Positions 43,555 to 53,488 are shown, numbered from the stretch's first letter. The stretch is 56,664 nt of DNA from Caryophanales bacterium (GCA_029257405.1 JARIBO010000023.1:1-56664), one strand, 5' to 3'. Program-made: numbers and translations. The notes: generated by a model not told the origin, from the letters alone.

Positions 43555-44499
43555 ATGATCGAGATTGAAAAACCAAATATTGAAACGGTTGAAATTAGTG
43601 AAGATGCGAGATTTGGTAAATTCATAATAGAGCCACTTGAAAGAGGATATGGAACGACAATAGGTAATTCTTTACGTCGTATTCTATTATCTTCATTACC
43701 AGGTGCTGCCGTTACATCTGTTCAGATTGATGGAGCACTACATGAATTTACAACTGTAGATGGTGTAGTAGAAGATGTAACGACAATCATTTTAAATTTA
43801 AAAAAGCTTGCGTTAAAAATTTATACTGAAGAACCTAAAACATTTGAACTTGATGTTAAAGGTGAAGGTCCGGTTACAGCAGCTGATATTACGTTTGATA
43901 GTGATGTTGAAGTACTTAATCCAGACTTGCACATTGCAACATTGAATACAAATGGTAGTTTATATATGAAAATAAACGCAGAAACTGGACGTGGATATCG
44001 TACAGCTGAAGCAAATAAACAAGATAATCAACCGATTGGTGTTATTCCAGTGGATTCAAGCTTCACACCTGTATCACGCGTATCTTATCAAGTAGAAGAC
44101 GCACGTGTTGGTCAAGATGCGAATTTTGATAAACTTACTTTTGATGTAACTACTGACGGTAGTATCCGTCCTGAGGAAGCAATTTCTCTAGGAGCTAAAG
44201 TCTTTACAGAACATCTTAATATCTTCATCGAACTAACAGATGATGCAAAACATGCAGAAATCATGGTAGAAAAAGAAGAAGACCAGAAAGAAAAAGTATT
44301 GGAAATGACAATCGAGGAGTTAGATTTATCGGTTAGATCATATAATTGCTTGAAGCGTGCTGGTATTAATACAGTTCAAGAGCTATCAACAAAAACAGAA
44401 GATGATATGATGAAAGTACGCAACTTAGGCCGTAAATCACTTGATGAAGTTAAGAATAAATTAGCAGATCTTGATTTAAGCTTACGTAGTACTGACTAA
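43555..44499 (+). CDS. rpoA: RNA polymerase alpha subunit
   Basis: The alpha dimer nucleates RNA polymerase assembly. The 314 residues show the N-terminal [20 protein letters not shown] and the alpha-CTD (about 245-314) with [20 protein letters not shown] and [18 protein letters not shown], which binds UP elements and activators. AAGGAGGG lies 8 nt before the ATG at 43555. Confidence 0.98.
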   Translation: MIEIEKPNIETVEISEDARFGKFIIEPLERGYGTTIGNSLRRILLSSLPGAAVTSVQIDGALHEFTTVDGVVEDVTTIILNLKKLALKIYTEEPKTFELDVKGEGPVTAADITFDSDVEVLNPDLHIATLNTNGSLYMKINAETGRGYRTAEANKQDNQPIGVIPVDSSFTPVSRVSYQVEDARVGQDANFDKLTFDVTTDGSIRPEEAISLGAKVFTEHLNIFIELTDDAKHAEIMVEKEEDQKEKVLEMTIEELDLSVRSYNCLKRAGINTVQELSTKTEDDMMKVRNLGRKSLDEVKNKLADLDLSLRSTD

Positions 44500-44532
44500 T
44501 TGTCACATATAGTTAAAAAGGAGGGTTGACTC

Positions 44533-44928
44533 ATGGCTAGAAAATTAGGTCGTAGAACCGATAATCGTACAGCATTACTTCGTAACTTAGCTACTGACGT
44601 AATTGCTTATGGACGTATCGAGACTACGGAAGAAAAAGCTAAAGAGTTACGAAAAGTAGTAGATAAGCTTGTTACATTAGGTAAGCGTGGAGATTTGCAT
44701 GCTCGTAGACAAGCAGCTGCTGTTTTATTTGAAAGAAATCTAGATGAAGATATCACAGTTTTACAAAAGTTGTTCGGTGAAATTGCTGAACGATATAATG
44801 AAACTGAGAGTCATTTAGAAAGACAAGGTGGCTACACACGTATTATGAAACTAGGGCCGCGTCGTGGAGACGGAGCGAACATGGTTATCATTGAATTAGT
44901 TGAAGAGCTAGCGAAAGAAGCTAACTAA
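44533..44928 (+). CDS. rplQ: Ribosomal protein L17
   Basis: A 50S protein near the tunnel exit. The 131 residues begin [20 protein letters not shown] and have [20 protein letters not shown] and [17 protein letters not shown]. It is last gene of the superoperon, followed by a terminator. Confidence 0.98.
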   Translation: MARKLGRRTDNRTALLRNLATDVIAYGRIETTEEKAKELRKVVDKLVTLGKRGDLHARRQAAAVLFERNLDEDITVLQKLFGEIAERYNETESHLERQGGYTRIMKLGPRRGDGANMVIIELVEELAKEAN

Positions 44929-44953
44929 ATTAATTTTTATTAATACACGGATG

Positions 44954-45005
44954 AAGGGCGGATAAAACCTCAAGTTTACGAGAGGTTATCCGAGCCCTTT
45001 TTTTG
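44954..45005 (+). terminator. Terminator of the S10-spc-alpha superoperon
   Basis: A long hairpin with small internal loops: AAGGGC (44954-44959) pairs with GCCCTT (44994-44999), and GGAT/ATCC and AACCTC/GAGGTT continue the stem inward. Seven or more T follow. Confidence 0.92.
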
Positions 45006-45035
45006 TTTATTTAGAAATAATACGATCGTTTCGTG

Positions 45036-45041
45036 TATAAT
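45036..45041 (+). promoter_or_regulatory. Candidate -10 box for ecfA1
   Basis: TATAAT preceded by TG (CGTGTATAAT). No good -35 hexamer lies at 16-18 nt. It is flanked by the inverted repeat TTTCGTG / CACGAAA, which may be an operator or chance. Confidence 0.4.
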
Positions 45042-45076
45042 AAAATATGAAGATCACGAAAGGAGCCGTATAAAGA

Positions 45077-45916
45077 ATGGGAATCCCTTTAGTTGAATTT
45101 AATAACGTATCATTTAGATACAATGAACAAAGTTCATGGGCATTAAAAAATTGCTCATTTATAATAGAAAAAGATGAATGGATAGCTATTATTGGTCATA
45201 ACGGCTCTGGTAAATCTACCATTGCAAAGTTAATGAATGGTTTATTATTTCCAAGTGAAGGTGAGATACTTATAAATGGCGTCGAATTAACTCATGAAAC
45301 TGTTTGGGATATTAGACGAGATATTGGAATGGTTTTCCAAAATCCAGATAATCAATTTGTAGGTGCCACTGTCCAAGACGATATTGCGTTTGGAATGGAA
45401 AATAGAGGCATGGAACGAGAATTAATGATTGAACGCATAGAAAGCTCACTTCAGGCAGTAGAGATGACTGAATACCGTTTAATCGAACCTCACCGCCTAT
45501 CTGGAGGTCAGAAACAACGCATCGCGATTGCTGGTATTTTAGCAGTCTCACCGAGCTTACTTATTTTAGATGAAGCAACTGTTATGCTAGATCCCCGAGG
45601 TCGTTCTGAAATTATGTCAACAGTCGCTGAACTGAGAGTTGCTGAGTCTTTGTCACTTATCACTATTACACATGATCTAAACGAAGTTGCGCAAGCTGAT
45701 AAGGTGATTGTATTAAATCAAGGTGAAATTTGGAAAGTAACAGAGCCAAGACAATTATTTACTGAAAAAGTAACGTTAAAAAATATGGGGCTAGATATTC
45801 CTTTTATCACTGCGTTAGTTGATGAGTTGAAAAAAAGAAAGATAGAGATTGAAAATGAACCGTTAAATGACAAAGAATTATTGGAGGAACTATGGACATT
45901 ACATTTAAAAACGTAA
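45077..45916 (+). CDS. ecfA1: ECF transporter ATPase A1
   Basis: One of two ATPases of the energy-coupling-factor module that powers vitamin/metal uptake by exchangeable S subunits. The 279 residues have Walker [10 protein letters not shown] at 40-48, Q-loop VFQNPDNQF, signature LSGGQKQR from 141, Walker [14 protein letters not shown] and H-loop ITITHDL. It overlaps ecfA2 by 25 nt. No S component is in this window. Confidence 0.96.
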   Translation: MGIPLVEFNNVSFRYNEQSSWALKNCSFIIEKDEWIAIIGHNGSGKSTIAKLMNGLLFPSEGEILINGVELTHETVWDIRRDIGMVFQNPDNQFVGATVQDDIAFGMENRGMERELMIERIESSLQAVEMTEYRLIEPHRLSGGQKQRIAIAGILAVSPSLLILDEATVMLDPRGRSEIMSTVAELRVAESLSLITITHDLNEVAQADKVIVLNQGEIWKVTEPRQLFTEKVTLKNMGLDIPFITALVDELKKRKIEIENEPLNDKELLEELWTLHLKT

Positions 45917-46758
45917 GTTACACATATCAAGCGGGCTCGCCTTTTTCACATCAAGCGTTAAATGATGTTTCATTTCATATTCCAACAGGTTCTTTTGTGG
46001 CAATTATCGGTCATACAGGCTCTGGAAAATCAACATTAATTCAGCATTTAAACGGTTTGACGATACCAACTGAAGGAATTGTTGAAGTGGGACCATTTAC
46101 TTTGTCTAAAGACAAAAAACAAAAAGATATTAAATCACTCAGAAGTAAAGTTGGTGCAGTTTTTCAGTATCCAGAGCACCAATTATTTGAAGAAACAGTT
46201 GCTAAAGATATTGCTTTTGGACCGACAAACTTTGGTGTTTCAGAAACAGAAATAAATCGTAGAATTAAAGAAATAGTGCCAAAAGTCGGGTTAGATGCAG
46301 AATTACTTGAACGTTCTCCTTTTGAATTAAGTGGGGGGCAAATGCGACGAGTTGCAATTGCTGGGGTACTTGCGACAAAGCCAGAAGTGTTTGTTTTAGA
46401 TGAACCAACAGCAGGACTTGATCCACGTGGACAAAAAGAAATAATGAATATGTTCTCTGATATTCATCACTCAGAAAAAGTGACGACTATTTTAGTAACA
46501 CATAATATGGAAGATGCATTAAAATATGCAGATCATGTCATTATCATGAATAAAGGTAAAGTATATATGGAAGGCAAGCCAGAAGAAGTATTATTAAAAA
46601 CCGATGAATTAAGACAGGTCAATTTAGATGTACCAGAATCAATTTTATTTTTAAAAAATTACCTGAAAAAATTTGCGTTACAAGAAGAATTATCAGTAAA
46701 ATCAATTACAGAACTTGCAGATTTCATTAAAGAAACATATAAAGGAGATTATTTATAA
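45892..46758 (+). CDS. ecfA2: ECF transporter ATPase A2
   Basis: The second ECF ATPase, 288 residues: Walker [10 protein letters not shown] at 40-48, Q-loop [10 protein letters not shown], signature LSGGQMRR, Walker [14 protein letters not shown] and the H-loop VTHNMED. GGAGGAAC precedes the start inside ecfA1. It overlaps ecfT by one base, consistent with equal production of the A1-A2-T module. Confidence 0.96.
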   Translation: MDITFKNVSYTYQAGSPFSHQALNDVSFHIPTGSFVAIIGHTGSGKSTLIQHLNGLTIPTEGIVEVGPFTLSKDKKQKDIKSLRSKVGAVFQYPEHQLFEETVAKDIAFGPTNFGVSETEINRRIKEIVPKVGLDAELLERSPFELSGGQMRRVAIAGVLATKPEVFVLDEPTAGLDPRGQKEIMNMFSDIHHSEKVTTILVTHNMEDALKYADHVIIMNKGKVYMEGKPEEVLLKTDELRQVNLDVPESILFLKNYLKKFALQEELSVKSITELADFIKETYKGDYL

Positions 46759-47555
46759 TGGGTGGCTCAATGGCAATTGGTCAATACGTTCCAGGGAATT
46801 CACTTATTCATAAATTAGATCCACGAACAAAAATAATTATCATTTTCTTTTATGTAATTATTGTCTTTTTTGCGAATAATGCAGCGAGTTATGGATTGCT
46901 TTCAGCGTTTGTGATAATTAGTTTAATTAACACACGCATACCAATTCGTTTTGTTCTTAAAGGTTTAACACCAGTTTGGTTCCTTATATTATTTACATTT
47001 ATTTTGCACTTATTCGTTACAAAAGAAGGTGAAGTAATTTATCAACTCTTTACTTTAGAAATATATTCAGGCGGTGTTAAACAAGGATTAATGATTTCAC
47101 TTAGATTTGGTTTGTTAATTTTTATGACTTCTCTTCTTACATTAACAACCACACCAATTGAAATCACTGACGCGATTGAAGCGTTACTTCATCCATTAAA
47201 TAAAGTGAAGTTTCCAGTACATGAATTAGCGCTTATGATGTCTATTTCACTACGGTTTATTCCAACACTGATGCAAGAAACGGATAAGATTTCAAAAGCC
47301 CAAGCTTCTCGCGGTGTTGACTTTAGAACTGGGCCTATAAAAGAACGAATTAAAGCAATCGTTCCGTTACTTGTCCCTTTGTTCGTTAGTGCTTTTAAAC
47401 GAGCAGAAGAACTCGCTATGGCAATGGAATCACGAGGTTATCAAGGCGGGGAAGGACGTTCTAAATTAAGAGAATTAAGATTTTTAGTAAAAGATTATCT
47501 TATATTTGGTTTGTTTATCTTACTGACAATTGGTTTATTAATGATTAGACAATAG
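46758..47555 (+). CDS. ecfT: ECF transporter transmembrane subunit T
   Basis: The membrane scaffold linking A1/A2 to S subunits. The 265 residues have multiple hydrophobic helices and the two coupling-helix signatures AQASRGVDF and AMESRGYQGG, in which Ala-x-x-Arg-Gly contacts the ATPases. The start at 46758 overlaps the ecfA2 stop (TAATG); an ATG 4 codons later is a possible alternative. Confidence 0.95.
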   Translation: MGGSMAIGQYVPGNSLIHKLDPRTKIIIIFFYVIIVFFANNAASYGLLSAFVIISLINTRIPIRFVLKGLTPVWFLILFTFILHLFVTKEGEVIYQLFTLEIYSGGVKQGLMISLRFGLLIFMTSLLTLTTTPIEITDAIEALLHPLNKVKFPVHELALMMSISLRFIPTLMQETDKISKAQASRGVDFRTGPIKERIKAIVPLLVPLFVSAFKRAEELAMAMESRGYQGGEGRSKLRELRFLVKDYLIFGLFILLTIGLLMIRQ

Positions 47556-47627
47556 ACTAAAATTTCATAATTACTGAATATAGCAGTAACGGCGTATTCT
47601 GAAATTCATTAAATAAGCAGGTGCAAG

Positions 47628-48401
47628 ATGTATAAATTAAAATGTACAATTCAATACGATGGCTCAGGTTTTTATGGGTATCAAAGACAACCTAATAAAC
47701 GAACTGTTCAAGGTGAAATTGAGCAGGCGTTAACATATATCAGTCGCGGTGAAAAAATTGAAACGCATTGTTCAGGTAGAACAGATGCAGGCGTTCATGC
47801 AATGGGTCAAGTGTTTCATTTTGAAACCGACTTAAAAATACCACTCAAACAATGGAAGTTCACATTTAATAATGCTTTACCAGATGATATTTATCTTGTC
47901 GATGTCAAAAAAGTTTCTAGCGATTTCCATGCAAGATATTTTGCAGCAGGTAAAGAATATCGCTATTACATATTAAACGATTCAATCCCAGATGTGTTCA
48001 AACGAAATTATGTGTATCAATATAAAGGCAAATTAAATCGTGAGGCAATGAAAAAAGCTTGTAATTATTTTATAGGGGAACATGATTTTACAACTTTTTC
48101 ATCAGCGAAATCGACTGTTAAAGGGAATAAAGTGAGGCATTTAAAAAGTATTGAATTCAATGAAGAAGGAAATCAAATCGAATTAATATTTAAAGGAAAC
48201 GGCTTTTTATATCATATGGTTCGCATTATTTCAGGTGTTATTGTAGATATTGGGCGGGGAAGATATGAACCGGAAGATATACCTGAATTATTTAACCAAA
48301 GAAATCGTTCGGCAGTGGGTCGAACATTAGCGGCTTCAGGCCTTTATTTATGGAGAGTGGATTACTCGATTTCGAATGAAGAAGAAAAGGTAAAACCTTG
48401 A
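47628..48401 (+). CDS. truA: tRNA pseudouridine synthase A
   Basis: Makes pseudouridine at positions 38-40 of the anticodon stem. The 257 residues contain the catalytic aspartate D53 in CSGRTDAGVHA, YDGSGFYGYQRQPNKRTVQG near the N-terminus, and the C-terminal GNGFLYHMVRIISG. It lies between ecfT and rplM, the usual Firmicutes order. The ribosome binding site is short (AGGTG). Its end overlaps the rplM promoter. Confidence 0.96.
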   Translation: MYKLKCTIQYDGSGFYGYQRQPNKRTVQGEIEQALTYISRGEKIETHCSGRTDAGVHAMGQVFHFETDLKIPLKQWKFTFNNALPDDIYLVDVKKVSSDFHARYFAAGKEYRYYILNDSIPDVFKRNYVYQYKGKLNREAMKKACNYFIGEHDFTTFSSAKSTVKGNKVRHLKSIEFNEEGNQIELIFKGNGFLYHMVRIISGVIVDIGRGRYEPEDIPELFNQRNRSAVGRTLAASGLYLWRVDYSISNEEEKVKP

Positions 48402-48427
48402 CAATTACAGACAAACTGTAGTATTAT
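48398..48427 (+). promoter_or_regulatory. rplM-rpsI promoter
   Basis: TTGACA (48398-48403), 18 nt, TATTAT (48422-48427). The -35 overlaps the truA stop. The spacer holds the inverted repeat TTACAG-ACAAA-CTGTAG. Confidence 0.8.
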
Positions 48428-48431
48428 ATAG

Positions 48432-48525
48432 ATTGGTTATTGTTTATAATCCATAATTGGCCCCGGAATCTAATTATGATGATATATACAACAAAAGGAA
48501 AATGGAATTAAATTTGGAGGGAAAA
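48432..48525 (+). ncRNA. L13 (rplM) leader RNA, candidate
   Basis: Between promoter and rplM lies GGTTATTGTTTATAATCC, which can fold, then CATAATT (48452-48458) pairing with AATTATG (48472-48478) around a GC-rich loop GGCCCCGGAATCT. The position and compact two-stem layout match the known Firmicutes L13 leader; a covariance-model search would be needed to confirm it. Confidence 0.6.
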
Positions 48526-48527
48526 AA

Positions 48528-48965
48528 ATGCGTACAACTTACATGGCGAATGAAAATACGGTAGATCGTAAATGGTTTGTTGTCGATGCAGAAGGTGAAC
48601 GTCTTGGACGTTTAGCGAGTGAAGTAGCTACTATTTTACGTGGTAAACATAAGCCAACTTACACACCTCATGTTGACACAGGTGATCATATTATCGTTAT
48701 TAACGCTGACAAAATCGAATTAACAGGTTCTAAATTAGAAAATAAAATGTATTACCGTCACTCTGGTTTCCCAGGTGGACTAAAAGAGCGTAATGCAGCT
48801 GAAATGCGTGAACATTACTCAGAAAAAATGATTGAATTAGCTGTAAAAGGAATGTTACCTAAAGGTGCTTTAGGACGTCAAATGGCTAAAAAATTACACG
48901 TTTATAAAGGTTCAGAACATAATCAACAAGGACAAAAACCAGAAGTTTACGAACTTCGTGGATAA
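48528..48965 (+). CDS. rplM: Ribosomal protein L13
   Basis: An early 50S assembly protein. The 145 residues begin [20 protein letters not shown] and have [20 protein letters not shown] and [32 protein letters not shown] precedes the start. Confidence 0.98.
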   Translation: MRTTYMANENTVDRKWFVVDAEGERLGRLASEVATILRGKHKPTYTPHVDTGDHIIVINADKIELTGSKLENKMYYRHSGFPGGLKERNAAEMREHYSEKMIELAVKGMLPKGALGRQMAKKLHVYKGSEHNQQGQKPEVYELRG

Positions 48966-48983
48966 TTAAGGGAGGTTTAACTA

Positions 48984-49376
48984 TTGGAACAAGTACAATA
49001 TTATGGTACAGGTCGTCGTAAAACATCTACTGCACGTGTTCGTTTAGTGCCAGGGTCAGGAAAAGTTGTTGTAAACAATCGTGACGCAGCAGAGTATTTC
49101 CCATATGAAACGCAGTTACTACTTTTAAATCAGCCATTAGTAACAACAGATACTGTTGGTACATATGACGTTTTAGTTAACGTTAATGGTGGTGGATTTA
49201 CTGGTCAAGCAGGTGCGATTCGTCATGGTATTTCACGTGCATTACTTGAAGCAGATCCAGAATATCGTTCAGCACTTAAGAGCGAAGGCTTCTTAACACG
49301 TGACTCAAGAATGACAGAGCGTAAGAAACCAGGTTTCCGTTCAGCTCGTCGTCGTGGTCAATTCTCAAAACGTTAA
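48984..49376 (+). CDS. rpsI: Ribosomal protein S9
   Basis: S9's C-terminal tail contacts P-site tRNA. The 130 residues contain [40 protein letters not shown] and the tail [17 protein letters not shown]. The TTG start at 48984 follows GGGAGG, 19 nt after rplM. Confidence 0.98.
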   Translation: MEQVQYYGTGRRKTSTARVRLVPGSGKVVVNNRDAAEYFPYETQLLLLNQPLVTTDTVGTYDVLVNVNGGGFTGQAGAIRHGISRALLEADPEYRSALKSEGFLTRDSRMTERKKPGFRSARRRGQFSKR

Positions 49377-49393
49377 TCTTAAACTATTATTTA

Positions 49394-49433
49394 AAGCACT
49401 TCTTAGTAATTATACTAGGGAGTGTTTTTTTAT
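49394..49433 (+). terminator. rpsI terminator
   Basis: A 15-bp stem with G-U pairs (49394-49408 with 49413-49427, loop ATTA) followed by a T run, 17 nt after rpsI. Confidence 0.88.
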
Positions 49434-49463
49434 GTGAATTTTGATGTAGCGACAAAGTATTTT

Positions 49464-49494
49464 AAAGCACTGAGATAAATGTCAGTACTTTTTC
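49464..49494 (+). terminator. Second terminator-like hairpin after rpsI
   Basis: A 10-bp stem (49464-49473 with 49482-49491, loop GATAAATG) followed by TTTCTTCTTT. It lies in the 237-nt gap between rpsI and the converging MATE gene and is probably a back-up terminator. Confidence 0.6.
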
Positions 49495-49556
49495 TTCTTT
49501 ATAAAGAAATTCAAACAATTTATTGTAACTAATGACTTTGAAAATTAAATCAATCC

Positions 49557-49594
49557 AAAAACACATCTTAACAATTAAGCTAAGATGTGTTTTT
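49557..49594. terminator. Bidirectional terminator between rpsI and the MATE gene
   Basis: A perfect 14-bp hairpin (49557-49570 with 49581-49594) with A and T tracts at both sides can terminate in either direction. It is 20 nt from the stop of the reverse-strand MATE gene. Confidence 0.85.
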
Positions 49595-49613
49595 GTGTTC
49601 AATCATTTTATAT

Positions 49614-50948
49614 TTATGTAAACAATTCTTTTTCACGCCATTTACCAAAACGAAAATATAAAATTGCGACGAGACTACTAAGGATAAAGCTCATCCCAAT
49701 GCCAACTGCAATCCCAATTTCACCAAGCCGACTTGACATGATTGCTGCAAGTGGAAAGCGAAGTACCCAAAACGAAATAATATTTAGTACAAGTACTTGG
49801 TACATCGCACCAGATGAACGAACAATCCCGTTTAGCAAGAAGTTAATTCCAAGAAACGGATAACACAAAGCGACAATTTGGAGGTATTCTGTTCCAAATG
49901 TCACAGCAGATGGTTCATCCATAAATAAACGAATACCATATTCAGCGAGCAAAATAGCAAGTATGCCAAGGACAACCATAATAGAAAAACTGAATAATAC
50001 ACCATATTTAGCAATCGATTTAACACGCTGCCAATTACCAACACCTATGTTTTGTCCAGCCATACTGTTAACAGATGTACCGAGTGCTTGTGCTGGCAGA
50101 AGTAAAAGACTATCTAATCGCTGGGCAGCTCCGTATCCAGCGACAGCTCCCTCTCCAAAATCTGTTACAACACTCAAAATTGCTGCACTTCCTGCTGAAA
50201 TAACGGCCATTTGAAGTCCTGAGGGAATTCCTAAATTAAGAATTAAACGCACTTGTTCTCGTGATGGAAGTCTTGGTAATGTGAATGGAGCTAATTTCCT
50301 ATAAAGCACGTAAACTAATCCATAAATAAAAGCACTACCTTGTGCAGCAATTGTCGCATAAGCAGCTCCTTTAATGCCGAGATTAAATCCAGCAATAAAA
50401 AGCGGGTCTAATACAATATTCAAAGAAACTGCAAGCATAACGAAACGCATAGGAGTACGACTGTCTCCTAAAGAACGAAGTACTGTTCCAATAAAGTTAT
50501 AACCAAGCAAAAATAAAATACCTAAAAAATTGATTTGTAAATAGGCTGTTGCACCTACCATCATTCCTTCTGGCGTGCCGAGCAACCGCAGTAAAGGAGC
50601 AGCGAATATCGAACCACCGATACCAAGCGCGATCGCCATTAAAGTTAAAATAACAACAAAAGCATTTAAATATTTCTTTAATCCTAATTCATCGCCTCTA
50701 CCTTTTTGTTGTGACAAGATTGTTAAGGCAGCATTATTTAAACCTAATACAAAAGATAAAACGGTAAAGATTATCATACTGGATACAGTTACTGAACCAA
50801 GGGCGTTGGCACCAAGTAAATTTCCGACCCATAAACTATCTACGAATTGATAAGAAGTTTGTAGTAAGTTGGTTACAATAACTGGTGCGGAGAACACAAA
50901 CAAATGTTTTAAAATACTCCCTTTTGTAAAGTCATGCTGTTTCTGCAC
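49614..50948 (-). CDS. MATE-family efflux transporter
   Basis: A 444-residue membrane protein with about twelve hydrophobic helices and the MATE opening FVFSAPVIVTNLLQTSYQFV, followed by DSLWVGNLLGANALGSVTVS. MATE pumps export cationic drugs or metabolites in exchange for Na+ or H+; the substrate cannot be read from the sequence. The start is GTG (complement of 50946-50948), 7 nt after AAGGAGG; an internal ATG is not needed. It converges on rpsI and is divergent from ahpC. A hairpin-T-tract in its leader may control expression. Confidence 0.92.
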   Translation of the reverse strand: MQKQHDFTKGSILKHLFVFSAPVIVTNLLQTSYQFVDSLWVGNLLGANALGSVTVSSMIIFTVLSFVLGLNNAALTILSQQKGRGDELGLKKYLNAFVVILTLMAIALGIGGSIFAAPLLRLLGTPEGMMVGATAYLQINFLGILFLLGYNFIGTVLRSLGDSRTPMRFVMLAVSLNIVLDPLFIAGFNLGIKGAAYATIAAQGSAFIYGLVYVLYRKLAPFTLPRLPSREQVRLILNLGIPSGLQMAVISAGSAAILSVVTDFGEGAVAGYGAAQRLDSLLLLPAQALGTSVNSMAGQNIGVGNWQRVKSIAKYGVLFSFSIMVVLGILAILLAEYGIRLFMDEPSAVTFGTEYLQIVALCYPFLGINFLLNGIVRSSGAMYQVLVLNIISFWVLRFPLAAIMSSRLGEIGIAVGIGMSFILSSLVAILYFRFGKWREKELFT

Positions 50949-50971
50949 CGAGCAACCTCCTTCTATATTTT

Positions 50972-51002
50972 TAAAAATAAAAAGCCCACTATTAAGTAGG
51001 CT
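50972..51002 (-). terminator. Attenuator-like hairpin in the MATE leader
   Basis: Read on the reverse strand: AGCCTACT-TAAT-AGTGGGCT (51002 to 50983) followed by TTTTTATTTTT, 24-35 nt before the GTG start. It faces the MATE gene direction, so it can stop transcription before the gene unless disrupted. Confidence 0.6.
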
Positions 51003-51015
51003 CTTGGTTAGTTTA

Positions 51016-51066
51016 ATTATAGTAATTACACTTTTATGATTAACTTTTCTAAGTTACACTATAACA
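51016..51066 (-). promoter_or_regulatory. Candidate MATE promoters
   Basis: On the reverse strand an extended -10 TGTTATAGT (51066-51058) and a nearer TATAAT (51021-51016) are seen, neither with a good -35. RNA from the nearer box would begin almost at the hairpin. Confidence 0.4.
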
Positions 51067-51200
51067 TATTTATGTTTCTTTTTTACACGGTTTTTTTATA
51101 ATCTTTGGTGGAATAATTCTTGTTATGAAGAAAAGAAGCAAGGTATGCAAATAAATAACTACAAACGTTTATTAATCAGACGATGAAAAAGCCATTTTAC

Positions 51201-51229
51201 TTGACTTTAAAGCCTGAATGGCACATAAT
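51201..51229 (+). promoter_or_regulatory. ahpC promoter
   Basis: TTGACT (51201-51206), 17 nt, CATAAT (51224-51229). The inverted repeat GCCATT/AATGGC (51191-51196, 51217-51222) brackets the -35. The PerR box begins 11 nt after the -10. Confidence 0.75.
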
Positions 51230-51239
51230 AAAAGGTAGA

Positions 51240-51254
51240 TTGTAATTATTACAA
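51240..51254 (+). promoter_or_regulatory. PerR box
   Basis: TTGTAATTATTACAA is a perfect 7-1-7 palindrome matching the PerR consensus TTATAATNATTATAA with one symmetrical change. Lying at the predicted start of transcription, it should allow peroxide-sensing PerR to repress ahpCF. Confidence 0.88.
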
Positions 51255-51339
51255 TTAAGTAATGATTACTAAACAAGATGGCATTTTATACAAAATGTCG
51301 CATATTATAAGAACCGTAAAATATAGGAGGAATAGAGTT

Positions 51340-51909
51340 ATGTCAATGATTGGAAAGAAAATAGAAGAGTTTGAAGCACAAGCGTATCACACAAGTAAAG
51401 GTGAGTTTATCGATGTAAGTGAGAAAAATTTACAAGGCCAGTGGAGTATTGTTATCTTTTATCCTGCTGACTTTACATTTGTATGTCCAACTGAATTAGC
51501 GGATCTTCAAGATCACTATGCAGAATTACAAAAATTAGGTGTAGAAGTATATTCTGTTTCTACAGATACACACTTTACACATAAAGCTTGGCATGATCAT
51601 TCAGATGCAATTAGTAGCTTAGAATATATTATGATTGGTGACCCTTCTCAGAAGATTTCACGTCTTTTCGACGTACTTGATGAAGAAGCAGGTTTAGCAC
51701 AGCGTGGAACATTTATTCTTGATCCAGAAGGTGTTGTACAAGCTGTAGAAATTAACGCTGACGGTATTGGCCGTGACGCAAGTGTGTTACTTGATAAAGT
51801 TAAGGCTGCACAATATGTACGTGAGAATCCTAACGAAGCTTGCCCTGCAAAATGGGAAGAAGGATCTGAAACACTTAAACCAAGTCTTGACCTTGTAGGT
51901 AAAATTTAA
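51340..51909 (+). CDS. ahpC: AhpC, alkyl hydroperoxide peroxidase
   Basis: A typical 2-Cys peroxiredoxin that reduces H2O2 and organic peroxides and is recycled by AhpF. The 189 residues have the peroxidatic C49 in [13 protein letters not shown] and the resolving C168 in [10 protein letters not shown]; the C-terminal YF-containing tail is shortened to DLVGKI as in S. aureus. The start at 51340 follows ATAGGAGGAA; an in-frame ATG at 51262 overlaps the PerR region and is rejected. It is 15 nt before ahpF. Confidence 0.97.
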   Translation: MSMIGKKIEEFEAQAYHTSKGEFIDVSEKNLQGQWSIVIFYPADFTFVCPTELADLQDHYAELQKLGVEVYSVSTDTHFTHKAWHDHSDAISSLEYIMIGDPSQKISRLFDVLDEEAGLAQRGTFILDPEGVVQAVEINADGIGRDASVLLDKVKAAQYVRENPNEACPAKWEEGSETLKPSLDLVGKI

Positions 51910-51924
51910 GGAGAGCGATTTAAC

Positions 51925-53475
51925 ATGATTTTAGACGAAGCATTAAAAGGACAATTAGCTCAATATCTTGAAATGTTAGAAAATGATATCGAGATTAAAG
52001 TAAGTGCAAGTGATGATGAAACATCTAAAAATATGATGGAACTAGTCGAGACGTTATCATCGATGTCTTCCAAAATTAATGTAGAAGAAACAGAACTAAA
52101 AAGAACACCTAGTTTCAGTATCAATCGTAAAGATGAAGATACAGGAATTGTGTTTGCAGGAGTTCCTCTTGGTCAAGAATTTACTTCATTAATACTCGCT
52201 TTGCTTCAAGTAAGTGGTAGAGCACCAAAAATTGATGAAGATTTGGTTGAGAGAATAAAGAATCTTGATGAAGAACTTAACTTTGAGACGTATATAAGTT
52301 TAAGTTGTCAAGTGTGTCCAGAAGTTGTTCAAGCGTTGAATATTATGAGTGTCTTAAACCCTAAGATAGCTCATACAATGATTGACGGAGCAGTTTTTAA
52401 AGATGAAGTAGATAAGATGAACATCCGTGCGGTTCCGTCTGCCTATCTAAATGGTGAACCATTTGGAGACGGTTGGATGACTGTTGAAGAAATCCTTGCT
52501 AAGCTAGTTGGTGGACCAGACGCTTCTGAATTCGAAGAAAAAGATCCATTCGACATGCTTGTCGTGGGTGGTGGACCAGGTGGAGCAAGTGCAGCAATTT
52601 ATGGTGCCCGTAAAGGAATCCGTACAGGAATTGTTGCAGAACGCTTTGGTGGTCAAATTCTAGATACAGCAACTATTGAAAATTTTATTGGAACAAAAAG
52701 TACACAAGGTCCACAACTTGCAAATCAACTTGAAGAGCATGTTAAAGAGTACGATGTGGATATTATGAACTTACAACAAGCAACACACTTGGAGAAAAAG
52801 GACGATTTCATTGAAATTGGACTTGAAAATGGTGCGACGTTAAAGAGTAAATCTGTTATTATTGCAACAGGTGCTCGCTGGCGTACGATTAACGTTCCAG
52901 GTGAAGAAGAGTTTCGTAATAATGGTGTAGCTTATTGTCCACACTGTGATGGTCCATTATTCGCAGGAAAAGAAGTAGCTGTTATTGGTGGAGGAAACTC
53001 TGGAGTTGAAGCAGCAATCGATCTTGCTGCTATTACAGAACATGTAACGATTCTGGAATACTCAGATACGATGAAAGCAGATTCTGTTTTACTAGATCGT
53101 CTACACAGCTTAGAGAATGTAACAGCTGTCGTAAATGCTCAAACAACAGAAATTACAGGTACAGATACTGTAAATGGCTTATCATATCTCAACCGTGAAA
53201 CAAACACTGAAGAGCATATTGAGCTTGCGGGTGTCTTCGTTCAAATCGGTCTTGTGCCAAACACTGACTGGTTAGGAGATACAGTTGAACGTAATAAATT
53301 TGGTGAAATAGTTATAGATGACCATGGAGCAACTAATATTCCTGGTGTCTATGCTGCCGGGGATTGTACAGATATTCCTTATAACCAAATCATTACATCA
53401 ATGGGTGCAGGTTCACTAGCCTCATTAAGTGCATCAGATTATTTAGTACGTCAACCTGAATTAGTGAAAAAATAA
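51925..53475 (+). CDS. ahpF: AhpF, NADH:peroxiredoxin reductase
   Basis: The flavoprotein that transfers electrons from NADH to AhpC. The 516 residues have an N-terminal tandem thioredoxin-like domain with C128/C131 (SCQVCPE), an FAD-binding GGGPGG at 215-220, the redox pair C338/C341 in CPHCDGPLF, an NAD site VIGGGNSGVEAA, and GVYAAGDCTD near the end. AAGGAGAG precedes the start. Confidence 0.97.
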   Translation: MILDEALKGQLAQYLEMLENDIEIKVSASDDETSKNMMELVETLSSMSSKINVEETELKRTPSFSINRKDEDTGIVFAGVPLGQEFTSLILALLQVSGRAPKIDEDLVERIKNLDEELNFETYISLSCQVCPEVVQALNIMSVLNPKIAHTMIDGAVFKDEVDKMNIRAVPSAYLNGEPFGDGWMTVEEILAKLVGGPDASEFEEKDPFDMLVVGGGPGGASAAIYGARKGIRTGIVAERFGGQILDTATIENFIGTKSTQGPQLANQLEEHVKEYDVDIMNLQQATHLEKKDDFIEIGLENGATLKSKSVIIATGARWRTINVPGEEEFRNNGVAYCPHCDGPLFAGKEVAVIGGGNSGVEAAIDLAAITEHVTILEYSDTMKADSVLLDRLHSLENVTAVVNAQTTEITGTDTVNGLSYLNRETNTEEHIELAGVFVQIGLVPNTDWLGDTVERNKFGEIVIDDHGATNIPGVYAAGDCTDIPYNQIITSMGAGSLASLSASDYLVRQPELVKK

Positions 53476-53488
53476 AACAAATTTAGTA

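Noticed and set aside
49585-50850. Forward-strand frames opposite the MATE gene
   Set aside because: Their products have no membrane or domain pattern, whereas the reverse-strand product is a full-length MATE protein with a good start.
51262-51339. N-terminal extension of AhpC by 26 residues
   Set aside because: The upstream ATG lies within a few bases of the PerR box and has no ribosome binding site; AhpC proteins start at the position of 51340.
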